From an uncultured Succinatimonas sp. (GTDB taxonomy: Bacteria > Pseudomonadota > Gammaproteobacteria > Enterobacterales > Succinivibrionaceae), in assembly GCF_905203285.1 (NCBI RefSeq), contig NZ_CAJKVK010000005.1, forward strand, positions 1 to 50,678: a stretch of 50,678 nucleotides of DNA, given 5' to 3'. The stretch's first letter is position 1, and each line of letters begins with the position of its first letter. Position numbers and translations under genes: made by a program. The notes under the pieces are model-generated. The model did no database searches and was not told the origin of the DNA. It saw only the letters and a list, made by a program, of their open reading frames with translations. This document shows, piece after piece, positions 17,650-26,170 of this stretch.

Positions 17650-18606
17650 ATGAAGCTATATCGACATTTATCCGATTATAAACGTCCCAAAAGCGGTGTC
17701 GCTTTGGCTATCGGGAATTTTGACGGCTTCCATAAAGGGCATCAGGCCGTTATTGCTGCCATGCGTGAAAAAGCTTTAAAGTTCGGTTTAAAAAGCGCAG
17801 TAATGATTTTTGAACCGCAGCCTTTGGAGTTTTTTGCCAAAGCCGTACCCGCAAGACTTTATTCTATTCGCGATAAATTAAAGGCATTTAAAGAGGCAGG
17901 CGTTGATATCGTTTTCTGCATGCCTTTTAAAAAATCTTTTTGTCAGATGAGCGATAGAGAGTTCGTGCTTGATTTGCTGGTTAAACAACTCGGCGTAAAA
18001 AGTATTACCGTCGGATCGCTTTTTACTTTCGGCAAAGGCGGAGTTTCCGGAATTGAAGAATTAAAAGCTTTGGCAAAGGAAGCAGGAATAGAAGCCGGCG
18101 CTATTTCAGGCGTGGCTCCGTCGGGAACGCGGGTTTCAAGCACCATGATAAGAGCTTTGATTCAATCAGGTGATTTTACGACGGCAAAAAATGAAATCGG
18201 CAGACCGTATTCGATTTCAGGTAAAGTTTTGCACGGCAACGCTTTGGGCAGAACTTTAGGTTTTCCGACGGCAAACATCAATTTAAACAGAATAGTATGT
18301 CCGTTAGTCGGCGTTTACGCTGTTAAAGTTAAAACCTCGTACGGTATGTTTAAAGGTATGGCCAATGTCGGAACCAGACCCACCGTTGAAAAGGGCAGAC
18401 TTAAAAATCTCCTGGAGGTGAATTTATTTAACTTTAACGCCGATTTATACGGTCAGGAAATTGAAGTTTTTTTCGTTAAGAAGATCCGAGACGAGAAAAA
18501 ATTTGATGATTTAAATTCTCTTAAAGAGCAGCTTCATGCCGACAGAAAGACGGCAATGACTCTTTTGGAAAATAGTGATAATAACTTAAATATTGTTAAT
18601 GAGTAG
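17650..18606 (+). CDS. ribF: Bifunctional riboflavin kinase/FAD synthetase RibF
   Basis: A 318-residue enzyme converting riboflavin to FMN and FAD. The N-terminal nucleotidyltransferase domain shows GNFDGFHKGHQ (residues 23-33); the C-terminal riboflavin kinase domain shows GRTLGFPTANI near residue 200. It is 8 bases upstream of ileS, the normal gammaproteobacterial order ribF-ileS-lspA. The ribosome-binding site is weak. Confidence 0.94.
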   Translation: MKLYRHLSDYKRPKSGVALAIGNFDGFHKGHQAVIAAMREKALKFGLKSAVMIFEPQPLEFFAKAVPARLYSIRDKLKAFKEAGVDIVFCMPFKKSFCQMSDREFVLDLLVKQLGVKSITVGSLFTFGKGGVSGIEELKALAKEAGIEAGAISGVAPSGTRVSSTMIRALIQSGDFTTAKNEIGRPYSISGKVLHGNALGRTLGFPTANINLNRIVCPLVGVYAVKVKTSYGMFKGMANVGTRPTVEKGRLKNLLEVNLFNFNADLYGQEIEVFFVKKIRDEKKFDDLNSLKEQLHADRKTAMTLLENSDNNLNIVNE

Positions 18607-18614
18607 GTATATTC

Positions 18615-21434
18615 ATGGCAGATTATAAAAGTACTTTAAATCTTCCGGTTACCTCTTTCCCGATGCGTGGCGATTTAGCCAAGCGCGAGCCGAAGATGCT
18701 TAAAGATTGGGAAGAGCGTGAGTTATATAAGAAAGTCCGCGCTTCACGTGAAGGCCGCGATATGTTCATTTTACATGACGGTCCTCCGTATGCTAACGGC
18801 AGCATACATATCGGTCACTCCATTAACAAGATTTTAAAAGATATTATCGTCAAGTCTAAAACCATGTCCGGTTTTGACTCACCGTATATTCCGGGATGGG
18901 ATTGCCATGGTTTGCCTATTGAACTTAAGGTTGAAGGTCTTGTAGGAAAACCCGGTGATAAAGTTGATGCTGCGACTTTCCGTAAAGAATGCCGCAAATA
19001 TGCCTATAAGCAGATTGAAGGTCAGAAAAAGGACTTTAAGCGCCTGGGTGTTTTAGGTGATTGGGATCATCCTTATATCACCATGGATTATAAGACTGAA
19101 GCGGATACAATTCGTGCTTTAGGTAAGGTTATTGAGAACGGACATTTTGTCCGCGGTTCAAAGCCCGTTTACTGGTGCCTTGATTGTCAGTCAGCTTTGG
19201 CTGAAGCTGAAGTCGAATACTATGACGTAACTTCAGATGCCATAGACGTAAGATTTAAAGCCGTTGATGAAAGCGCAGTTTTAAAAGCCTTTAATACCGA
19301 TAAAGGCGAAGGTCCTATTTCATGTGTAATTTGGACCACTACTCCTTGGACATTGCCTGCCAATCGCGCAATCTGCTTAAACGAAGCTTTTGAGTATGCA
19401 TTGGTTCAAATCAAAGGTGCAAATCCTGAACGTTTGATTTTAGCTCGTGAATTAGTTGAGTCGGTCATGCAGCGCTGTGAGATTTCAGATTATGAAATCT
19501 TAGCTTTATGCCGCGGAAAGGATTTGGAGTTATTGCGCTTTAGCCATCCTTTTTATGATTTTGACGTCCCGGCTATTTTAGGCGCCCACGTTACTCTTGA
19601 TGCAGGTACCGGCTGTGTTCATACTGCACCTGGTCACGGTCTTGATGACTATGTGGTAGGTCAGAAATACGGAATTGAGGTATTTAACCCGGTGGGGCCT
19701 GACGGCTGTTTCTTAAAAGATACCAAGTTCTTTGCAGGTCTTAATGTTTTCAAGGCAAATCCTGAAGTCATTAAGCTTTTAAGTGAAAAAGGCGCTTTGC
19801 TTTGTTCTAAGAAAATAACTCACAGCTATCCTCATTGCTGGCGTCATAAGACTCCGGTTATTTTCCGTGCTACCGCTCAGTGGTTTATTACCATGGACGG
19901 CAATAATTTAAGAAAGCGTGCTTTGGAGGAAATCAAAGGCGTTCGTTGGATCCCGTCTTGGGGACAAAATCGTATTGAGGCCATGGTCAGCCAACGTACT
20001 GATTGGTGTATTTCCCGTCAGCGTACCTGGGGCATGCCGTGTGCAATTTTAATTAATAAAGAAACCGGTGAAATCCATCCGCGCACTCCCGAAATCATTG
20101 AGAAAGTCGCTAAGGCCGTCGAAAAAGAAGGTATTCAGGCTTGGTGGGATCTTAAGGTCGAAGATTTAATCGGACCTGAAGAAGCTTCTTTATATTATAA
20201 AGATCCTAATACTCTTGATGTATGGTTTGATTCCGGTTCTACCCAGTTTAGCGTTGTCGATCAGCGCCCTGAGTTTAAAGGCCATACGGCTGATATGTAT
20301 CTTGAAGGATCCGATCAGCATCGCGGCTGGTTCATGTCATCCTTGATGCTTTCTGTTGCCATGAAGGATAAAGCTCCTTACCGTCAGGTTTTAACTCATG
20401 GCTTTACCGTTGACGGTAACGGCCGCAAGATGTCAAAATCATTGGGTAATGTTATCGCTCCGCAGTCTGTTATGGATAAGCTTGGCGCCGATGTTCTGCG
20501 TTTATGGGTCGCATCAACCGACTATACCGGTGAGATCGCCGTATCCGATGAGATTTTCAAGCGTTCATCCGATTCTTATCGCCGCGTCCGTAATACTATC
20601 CGTTTCCTGCTTGCCAATTTGTCAGGTTTTGATCCGCAAAAAGATCTGGTTGAATTTGACAAGATGATTGAACTTGATAAATGGGCCGTATCGCAGGCTG
20701 CTAAGGTACAAAAGGAAATTAAGTCTTATTATGACAACTATGATTTCCATATGGTTGTTCAGGACTTGATGCACTTCTGTTCAATTGAGCTTGGTTCATT
20801 CTATCTTGATATCATCAAAGACCGTCAATATACGGCAAAAGCCGACAGTCTCGCTCGCCGTTCCTGCCAAAGCGCTCTGTATCTTATCGCTGAAGCTTTA
20901 ATCCGCTGGATTGCTCCTGTTTTGTCATTTACTGCCCAAGAGGCTTGGGAAGCAATGCCGGGTAAGCGTGATGAGTTCGTATTTACTGCCACTTGGTTTG
21001 ACGGATTGCGTGAACTTGATGAAAATGCCGAGTTCGGTCATGCCTATTGGGATCGCATCTTAAAATTCCGTTCCGAGGCTAATCGCGCTATTGAAGAGGC
21101 TCGCGCCTCCGGTATTATCGGCGGCTCATTAGAGGCTGACTTGAGTGTCTATGTTAAGGGTGATTTAGCTTGTGATTTAAAGAAATTAGGTGATGAGCTG
21201 CGCTTTGTCCTTATTACTTCTCGTGCTGATATCCATGAAGAGGATGCCCCTGAAGGTGCATTTAAGTCAGAAGTCTGTGATTGCTCTTTTGTTATCAAGA
21301 AATCCGCTGCTCCTAAATGTGAACGCTGCTGGCATTATGAGGCTGAGGTCTCTGCAGATCCTGAGTATCCGGGATTATGTCCGCGCTGCATTGAGAATAT
21401 TAAGGGCTCAGGTGAAAAGAGGCACTTTGCTTAA
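18615..21434 (+). CDS. ileS: Isoleucyl-tRNA synthetase
   Basis: A 939-residue class I aminoacyl-tRNA synthetase. HIGH (residues 65-68) and KMSKS (605-609) frame the Rossmann catalytic domain; the CP1 editing domain lies between. The C-terminus carries a four-cysteine zinc site (CERCWH...CPRC). The length is normal. The stop overlaps the lspA start by one base (TAATG). Confidence 0.97.
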   Translation: MADYKSTLNLPVTSFPMRGDLAKREPKMLKDWEERELYKKVRASREGRDMFILHDGPPYANGSIHIGHSINKILKDIIVKSKTMSGFDSPYIPGWDCHGLPIELKVEGLVGKPGDKVDAATFRKECRKYAYKQIEGQKKDFKRLGVLGDWDHPYITMDYKTEADTIRALGKVIENGHFVRGSKPVYWCLDCQSALAEAEVEYYDVTSDAIDVRFKAVDESAVLKAFNTDKGEGPISCVIWTTTPWTLPANRAICLNEAFEYALVQIKGANPERLILARELVESVMQRCEISDYEILALCRGKDLELLRFSHPFYDFDVPAILGAHVTLDAGTGCVHTAPGHGLDDYVVGQKYGIEVFNPVGPDGCFLKDTKFFAGLNVFKANPEVIKLLSEKGALLCSKKITHSYPHCWRHKTPVIFRATAQWFITMDGNNLRKRALEEIKGVRWIPSWGQNRIEAMVSQRTDWCISRQRTWGMPCAILINKETGEIHPRTPEIIEKVAKAVEKEGIQAWWDLKVEDLIGPEEASLYYKDPNTLDVWFDSGSTQFSVVDQRPEFKGHTADMYLEGSDQHRGWFMSSLMLSVAMKDKAPYRQVLTHGFTVDGNGRKMSKSLGNVIAPQSVMDKLGADVLRLWVASTDYTGEIAVSDEIFKRSSDSYRRVRNTIRFLLANLSGFDPQKDLVEFDKMIELDKWAVSQAAKVQKEIKSYYDNYDFHMVVQDLMHFCSIELGSFYLDIIKDRQYTAKADSLARRSCQSALYLIAEALIRWIAPVLSFTAQEAWEAMPGKRDEFVFTATWFDGLRELDENAEFGHAYWDRILKFRSEANRAIEEARASGIIGGSLEADLSVYVKGDLACDLKKLGDELRFVLITSRADIHEEDAPEGAFKSEVCDCSFVIKKSAAPKCERCWHYEAEVSADPEYPGLCPRCIENIKGSGEKRHFA

Positions 21435-21952
21435 TGACGCAAACTAAGCCTAACGGCTTGCCCTTTTTATGGATTAGTCTCCTGGTCATTATTCTTGATC
21501 AGGTGACTAAATATCTTTGCGTGAATTTGATTGAATACGGCACTGCGGGTATAAACGTATTGCCGTTTTTTAATTTGGTCCATGTCTATAATTTCGGGGC
21601 AGCCTTCAGTTTTTTAGCTGATAAAAGTGGATGGCAGCGCTGGTTCTTTGCGGTACTGGCGATTGTTATTGCCGTCGGTTTTGTCTATATCTTAAAAAAG
21701 ACGCCGAAAACTCATAAATGGACGTGCCTTGCTTATGCCTTATTTATCGGCGGAGCTGTCGGCAATCTGATTGATCGTCTGTTTTTAGGTTACGTAGTGG
21801 ATTTTTTACTTTTTTATATCAAGACCGACTCGGGAATTTTAGCTTATCCCGCTTTTAATGTTGCTGACATTGCAGTTTGCGTCGGTGCGTTTTTATTGGT
21901 TATCGTATCTTTTAGCGCTAAAAAAACAGTTAAGGGCAAGAGCGAAAAATGA
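21434..21952 (+). CDS. lspA: Lipoprotein signal peptidase (signal peptidase II)
   Basis: A 172-residue inner-membrane aspartic peptidase that removes the signal peptide of prolipoproteins. It has four hydrophobic segments. The conserved NFGAAFSF box, GNLIDR and the catalytic-Asp motifs VVDFL and NVADIAVCVG are present. It is coupled to ileS by a one-base overlap and to ispH by a four-base overlap (ATGA). Confidence 0.95.
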   Translation: MTQTKPNGLPFLWISLLVIILDQVTKYLCVNLIEYGTAGINVLPFFNLVHVYNFGAAFSFLADKSGWQRWFFAVLAIVIAVGFVYILKKTPKTHKWTCLAYALFIGGAVGNLIDRLFLGYVVDFLLFYIKTDSGILAYPAFNVADIAVCVGAFLLVIVSFSAKKTVKGKSEK

Positions 21953-22881
21953 GTTTTAAAATTTATTTGGCTAAAACTCGAGGAATGTGCGCTGGTGTCG
22001 ACCGTGCAATTAGGGTAGTAAATCTGGCTCTTGAGCGATACGGTGCGTTGAAAGTATGGGTTTTGCATGAAGTGGTGCACAATCATCATGTAGTGCAAGA
22101 GCTTAAAAATAAAGGTGCTATTTTCGTCGAATCTTTATCTGAGATCCCTGATGGAAGCGTGGTTATTTTTTCAGCGCACGGCGTAGGTATTGCCACTTTT
22201 GAAGAAGCTAAAGCTCGCAAATTAACCGTTATAGATGCAACCTGTCCTTTGGTTAGCCGTATTCACCGAAAAATGAATCGCGCAGGAATCGAAGGCAAAG
22301 ATGCCGTGGTTATCGGTCATGCCGGGCATCAGGAAGTAACGGGAACTATCGGACAGTACATGGGTGATCCGAAAAAGGTTCATGTTGTTTTGACTCCTGA
22401 AGATGTTGCTGCTTTGGAGTTATCGGGAGATAAAGCAATTTTTGCAACTCAGACCACTTTATCCGTTGATGAAACAGCTAAAACCGTTGCTGCGTTAAAA
22501 GAGCGTTTTCCGCAAATTGAAGGTCCTAAGACGGATGATACGTGTTTTGCCACACAGCATCGTCAAGGTGCGGTTAAGAACTTAGCTGAAATTTGCGACG
22601 TGGTGTTGGTGGCTGGATCTAAGAATTCATCAAATTCAAATCGTCTGCGTGAAGTTGCTGCAAGCTGCGGAGCTAAAGCTTATTTGGTGGAAGATCACAC
22701 GGAGCTTCAGCCTCAATGGTTTGAAGGCATAAAGGCTGTAGGTCTTACCGCAGGAGCTTCAGTTCCTGAATATGTAGTGGACGGAATTTTAGCCTTTTTA
22801 AAAGAGAAGGGACATTGTGATGTTGAGGAAGTGGGAGAAGCTCCTGTAAAGCGAACATTTGCTTTACCGTCTGGAATTTAG
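21949..22881 (+). CDS. ispH: 4-hydroxy-3-methylbut-2-enyl diphosphate reductase IspH
   Basis: A 310-residue iron-sulfur enzyme, the last step of the MEP isoprenoid pathway. The three cluster cysteines are visible (C14 in RGMCAGVDRA, C99 in DATCPLV, C199 in DDTCFATQHRQ), with GSKNSSNSNRL and the HGV and GHxGHxE motifs. Last gene of ribF-ileS-lspA-ispH; fkpB, often between lspA and ispH, is missing. Its stop codon overlaps by four bases the end of the convergent DUF2877 gene. Confidence 0.95.
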   Translation: MSFKIYLAKTRGMCAGVDRAIRVVNLALERYGALKVWVLHEVVHNHHVVQELKNKGAIFVESLSEIPDGSVVIFSAHGVGIATFEEAKARKLTVIDATCPLVSRIHRKMNRAGIEGKDAVVIGHAGHQEVTGTIGQYMGDPKKVHVVLTPEDVAALELSGDKAIFATQTTLSVDETAKTVAALKERFPQIEGPKTDDTCFATQHRQGAVKNLAEICDVVLVAGSKNSSNSNRLREVAASCGAKAYLVEDHTELQPQWFEGIKAVGLTAGASVPEYVVDGILAFLKEKGHCDVEEVGEAPVKRTFALPSGI

Positions 22882-23777
22882 GCTTTAAGCAGCAGTAACG
22901 CCGTATAAATTCCTAAAAGGCAATCCTGCCACGAAGAATGTCCGTAATTTTTTAATGAGAAGATCCCGTCAATGCAGTCGTTAAAATTGGCGGGATTTAT
23001 TTTTTGTAAATAGTTAGCTGTTTTTATAAGGTTAAGATTAAATCGTTTTGATAAAGCATGTTTTAACATCGTTGCGCTAATATCATTTGTAAGAGTCAGC
23101 TGTTTTTTTATCTCTTCTGATATATAAGATAAAGACTTTGCGTTACAAAGCGTAAAAATAAATAAAAAACCTAAGATGAAATCATCTCCTGATGGGGTAA
23201 GACCTGATCCGAGACCTAAAAAATCGGATAAATCGCGGCTTAAAGATTGAATGTTAAGATTGTTTGCAGATTGAGAATTTATTTTAAGTTTTTCATATTT
23301 TTCTTGGCAAAAAGGATCTCTTTTGTCAAAAATTAATTCAAACAATGAATTTTGACGCTTATTTTTATTTAGATAAGTAAAAAAGATTTTAAAAAAATCG
23401 TCTTTGACATTTATTTTTAACTGCAAATTTAATTTAAGATCCTCGCAGTTTTCTGATGTGAAGATGTATTGTTTTAAATTGTCTGGTAAAAAAAGAACGA
23501 TAGAGTCGTTTTTCCCTTTTTTTAAGAATAAATGATTATGTGGAGAATATTTGGTAAAGAAATCTATGGGTAAAGTTAAAGAGTAGGGCGCTAATACTTT
23601 ATCTTCATTTAGAATTGAGATTAATTTGTCATCTAATTTTAGATTCAACGCTTGTGTAAAAGATGAATGTTCTTGTAAGTTAATGCAATCAGCATCTTTT
23701 AATTTTTCGTAAAGATTATAGAAAAGATCACGGCATATTCGCATAAAAGAGATCCTTGCACTATCTATTTTCATCAT
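22878..23777 (-). CDS. DUF2877 protein, AllH-like carbamoyltransferase subunit
   Basis: A 299-residue protein with the DUF2877 signature GLGSGLTPSGDDF near residue 190 and a second conserved box GHSSWQDCLLG near the C-terminus. In E. coli the DUF2877 protein YlbF is AllH, a subunit of oxamate carbamoyltransferase with FdrA (AllF) and DUF1116 (AllG). Homologues of both partners lie just across the intergenic region on the other strand, which supports the same role here. The N-terminal half is diverged. The gene is conspicuously AT-rich and Lys/Asn/Phe/Ile-rich compared with its neighbours, hinting at acquisition or relaxed codon choice. Start: ATGATG; either ATG may serve. Confidence 0.75.
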   Translation of the reverse strand: MMKIDSARISFMRICRDLFYNLYEKLKDADCINLQEHSSFTQALNLKLDDKLISILNEDKVLAPYSLTLPIDFFTKYSPHNHLFLKKGKNDSIVLFLPDNLKQYIFTSENCEDLKLNLQLKINVKDDFFKIFFTYLNKNKRQNSLFELIFDKRDPFCQEKYEKLKINSQSANNLNIQSLSRDLSDFLGLGSGLTPSGDDFILGFLFIFTLCNAKSLSYISEEIKKQLTLTNDISATMLKHALSKRFNLNLIKTANYLQKINPANFNDCIDGIFSLKNYGHSSWQDCLLGIYTALLLLKA

Positions 23778-23883
23778 ACTGTAACTGTCAGAAAAATTAA
23801 ATTTATCGTAACTTAATTTTTAAGGTCATGATCACAATGTAACAATGACACCAGAATGTGTTTTTTTGGATACATTTCATAAA

Positions 23884-23935
23884 AACCATAAAAAACAATG
23901 GTTATTTGAAGATCCTCAAATTTTTTGAGGATCTT
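23884..23935. promoter_or_regulatory. Inverted repeats in the divergent allH-like / amidohydrolase intergenic region
   Basis: A perfect 12-bp inverted repeat (arms AAGATCCTCAAA and TTTGAGGATCTT, 23909-23935, 3-base loop) follows a smaller one (AACCAT-N8-ATGGTT, 23884-23903). No long T run follows on either strand, so an operator is more likely than a terminator, though the hairpin could also attenuate. A possible -10 (TATACT, 23974-23979) for the rightward operon lies downstream. Confidence 0.5.
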
Positions 23936-24008
23936 GTACAAAAGATTGCAATTTGCTTTTACTTTTTAGCTTCTATACTCAATTTAGATAAGTTTATAGG
24001 GGATAAAT

Positions 24009-24674
24009 ATGATTAAGCAGATAAAAGCAAGACCGTTTGATTTTACTTTTGATCCTAAAACTACGGCATTGATAGTTATTGATATGCAAAGGGATTTTGT
24101 GCAAAAAGGAGGTTTCGGCGAGGCTTTGGGTAATGATGTAAGTCCTATGCAAAAAGCCATAGCTCCTATTTCGAAGGTTTTAGAGTGTTGTAGAGCTCAG
24201 CATATGCTGATTATTCATACCAGAGAGGGACATCGCCCTGATTTAACTGATTGTCCTCCGGCTAAACTTACTCGTGGCGGAAAAACTTTCATAGGTACTG
24301 ACGGACCGATGGGCAGAATTTTGGTTCGCGGTGAATACGGTCATGACATTATTCCTGAGCTTTATCCTAAAGATGGAGAAGTGATTATTGATAAGCCGGG
24401 GAAAGATGCCTTTTTCTCAACTGACTTATATCAGATTTTATTAAATCGCGGTATTAAGAGTTTGATCATTTGCGGAGTAACAACAGAAGTTTGTGTACAA
24501 ACCACGGCAAGAGCTGCCAATGATCGCGGGTTTGAACTTGTTATTCCTGAAGATTGCTGTGCTTCTTATTTCCCTGAGTTTCATAAAACCACGCTGGATA
24601 TGATAGCAGCTCAAGGAGCAATAGTGGGCTGGATATCTGATTCTGCATCTGTGATAAGTGCTCTTGGGGGCTAA
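24009..24674 (+). CDS. Cysteine amidohydrolase, isochorismatase superfamily (biuret hydrolase-like)
   Basis: A 221-residue cytosolic hydrolase of the isochorismatase-like fold. The catalytic triad is readable: D25 (VIDMQRDF), K129 (IIDKPGKDAF) and C162 (GVTTEVCVQTT). The intervals match those I recall for biuret hydrolase BiuH, as do the stretches HTREGHRPDL, GRILVRGEYGHDIIPELYP and EDCCASYFPEFH. A biuret-like, carbamoyl-urea or ureide amide is therefore the best substrate guess; RutB-type ureidoacrylate hydrolase or N-carbamoylsarcosine amidase are alternatives. GGGGA precedes the ATG. It is first of a five-gene run, 3 bases from the fdrA homologue. Confidence 0.8.
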   Translation: MIKQIKARPFDFTFDPKTTALIVIDMQRDFVQKGGFGEALGNDVSPMQKAIAPISKVLECCRAQHMLIIHTREGHRPDLTDCPPAKLTRGGKTFIGTDGPMGRILVRGEYGHDIIPELYPKDGEVIIDKPGKDAFFSTDLYQILLNRGIKSLIICGVTTEVCVQTTARAANDRGFELVIPEDCCASYFPEFHKTTLDMIAAQGAIVGWISDSASVISALGG

Positions 24675-24677
24675 GAT

Positions 24678-26159
24678 ATGCCGGTATTTTTTAAAAGTTT
24701 TAAGAATCTGTATAAAGATTCGGTGAGCCTGATGCAGATCACTGCGAAAGTCATCTCAGAAACCGGTATTGAAAAGTTATCGGTAGCGATGCAGACTAAA
24801 GCTAATTTGCAAAGGGCCAAAGTGTTGGGACTTAATTTTGAGTTAGAACCAAGTCCAAACGATTTAATGGCGGTATTTGAAGCGCAAAATGAAGATGAAG
24901 CATTAAAAATATTTAATTTTATAGAAAAATCTTTAACTTCAAATGAAACACGCAAAACAGAAACAAAAGAGCAGATAACTGTAAGTATTCGGCAAGCAAA
25001 GGATCATCAAGAAAACCTAAATTTTGCTTTGATTTCTGTACCAGGATCTTATGCGGCTGCAGAGGCATTAAAAGCACTTAAATCCGGACTTAATGTAATG
25101 CTCTTTTCTGATAATGTCAGTGAAAAAGATGAGCTGATGTTAAAGAAAGAGGCGGTAGAGCGTGATTTATTGATGATGGGTCCTGATTGCGGTACTGCCG
25201 TAATAAACGGTTTGCCTTTAGGTTTTGCAAACGTTTTAAGGAAAGGCAATATCGGATTGGTCGGAGCATCCGGTACCGGTCTGCAGGAAGTATCTTGTGC
25301 CATTTCAAATTTAGGCTGCGGTTTATCTCAGGTTATTGGCACAGGAGGTCGCGATCTACATGAAAATATCGGCGGTTTAATGACCTTATATTCTCTTGAT
25401 CTACTGTCTAAAGATGTCAATACCAAGGTTATAGGAGTTATTAGCAAGCCTCCAGCTGCCGACGTTAAAGAAAAAATTATTGCTAAATTAAAAGAAATTA
25501 AAAAGCCTGTTGTCGTACATTTTGTCGGAGATAAAAACTCTAAACAGCAAGATGAAAACATTATATATGCGTCTTCTTTAGTCGAGTGTGCCGAAATCGC
25601 CTGCAAAGTACTTGAAAATAAGGAAATTGGCGTTAGTAAAATTTCTTTGCCTAAGGTAAAAGAACAAAGACTTGGTAAGATTTGCGGTATTTTTTGCGGC
25701 GGAACATTTTGTGCGGAGGCTCAAAGTATAGCTCTTGCATGCGGTTTTGAGGTTGCTTCGAATGTTCCTATTGATGGAGCAAAGTCTTTAAATTCTTGCG
25801 GCTTGACCAATATTTTTATTGATATGGGCGATGATGAGTTTACTAACTGCAGGCCTCATCCGATGATCGATCCCTCATTGCGTGACGAGTATTTTGCAAA
25901 GAGTATGGGCGATCATAAGATTAAAGTAATTTTATTTGATGTTGTTTTAGGATACGGAGCAAGCCTTACTCCGCTTGATGGTCTTAAACTTCTTATAAAG
26001 AAAAATACGCGTTCTGATTTACATTTGGTTTGCCATGTGTGCGGTACCGATGAAGATCCTCAATCTCTTAAAAACACGGTATGTGAGCTTCAAAATCTTG
26101 GTGTAAAGGTTGCCAAAAGTAACTATGAAGCCACTCTTTGCGCGCTTTCCTTACTGTAA
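24678..26159 (+). CDS. fdrA: FdrA/AllF-like oxamate carbamoyltransferase subunit
   Basis: A 493-residue protein of the FdrA family, related to succinyl-CoA synthetase alpha folds. Diagnostic stretches: a start like KDSVSLMQI, ALISVPGSYAAAEA, MLFSDNV, MGPDCGTAVI, GNIGLVGASGTGLQE, GGRDL, and FTNCRPHPMIDP. The E. coli homologue is AllF, a subunit of oxamate carbamoyltransferase, which phosphorolyses oxalurate to oxamate and carbamoyl phosphate in anaerobic allantoin use. This copy is somewhat shorter than the E. coli protein (about 555), mainly at the C-terminus. It lies directly between the amidohydrolase and DUF1116 genes, so co-translation is likely. Confidence 0.85.
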   Translation: MPVFFKSFKNLYKDSVSLMQITAKVISETGIEKLSVAMQTKANLQRAKVLGLNFELEPSPNDLMAVFEAQNEDEALKIFNFIEKSLTSNETRKTETKEQITVSIRQAKDHQENLNFALISVPGSYAAAEALKALKSGLNVMLFSDNVSEKDELMLKKEAVERDLLMMGPDCGTAVINGLPLGFANVLRKGNIGLVGASGTGLQEVSCAISNLGCGLSQVIGTGGRDLHENIGGLMTLYSLDLLSKDVNTKVIGVISKPPAADVKEKIIAKLKEIKKPVVVHFVGDKNSKQQDENIIYASSLVECAEIACKVLENKEIGVSKISLPKVKEQRLGKICGIFCGGTFCAEAQSIALACGFEVASNVPIDGAKSLNSCGLTNIFIDMGDDEFTNCRPHPMIDPSLRDEYFAKSMGDHKIKVILFDVVLGYGASLTPLDGLKLLIKKNTRSDLHLVCHVCGTDEDPQSLKNTVCELQNLGVKVAKSNYEATLCALSLL

Positions 26160-26170
26160 GGATAAAAATC

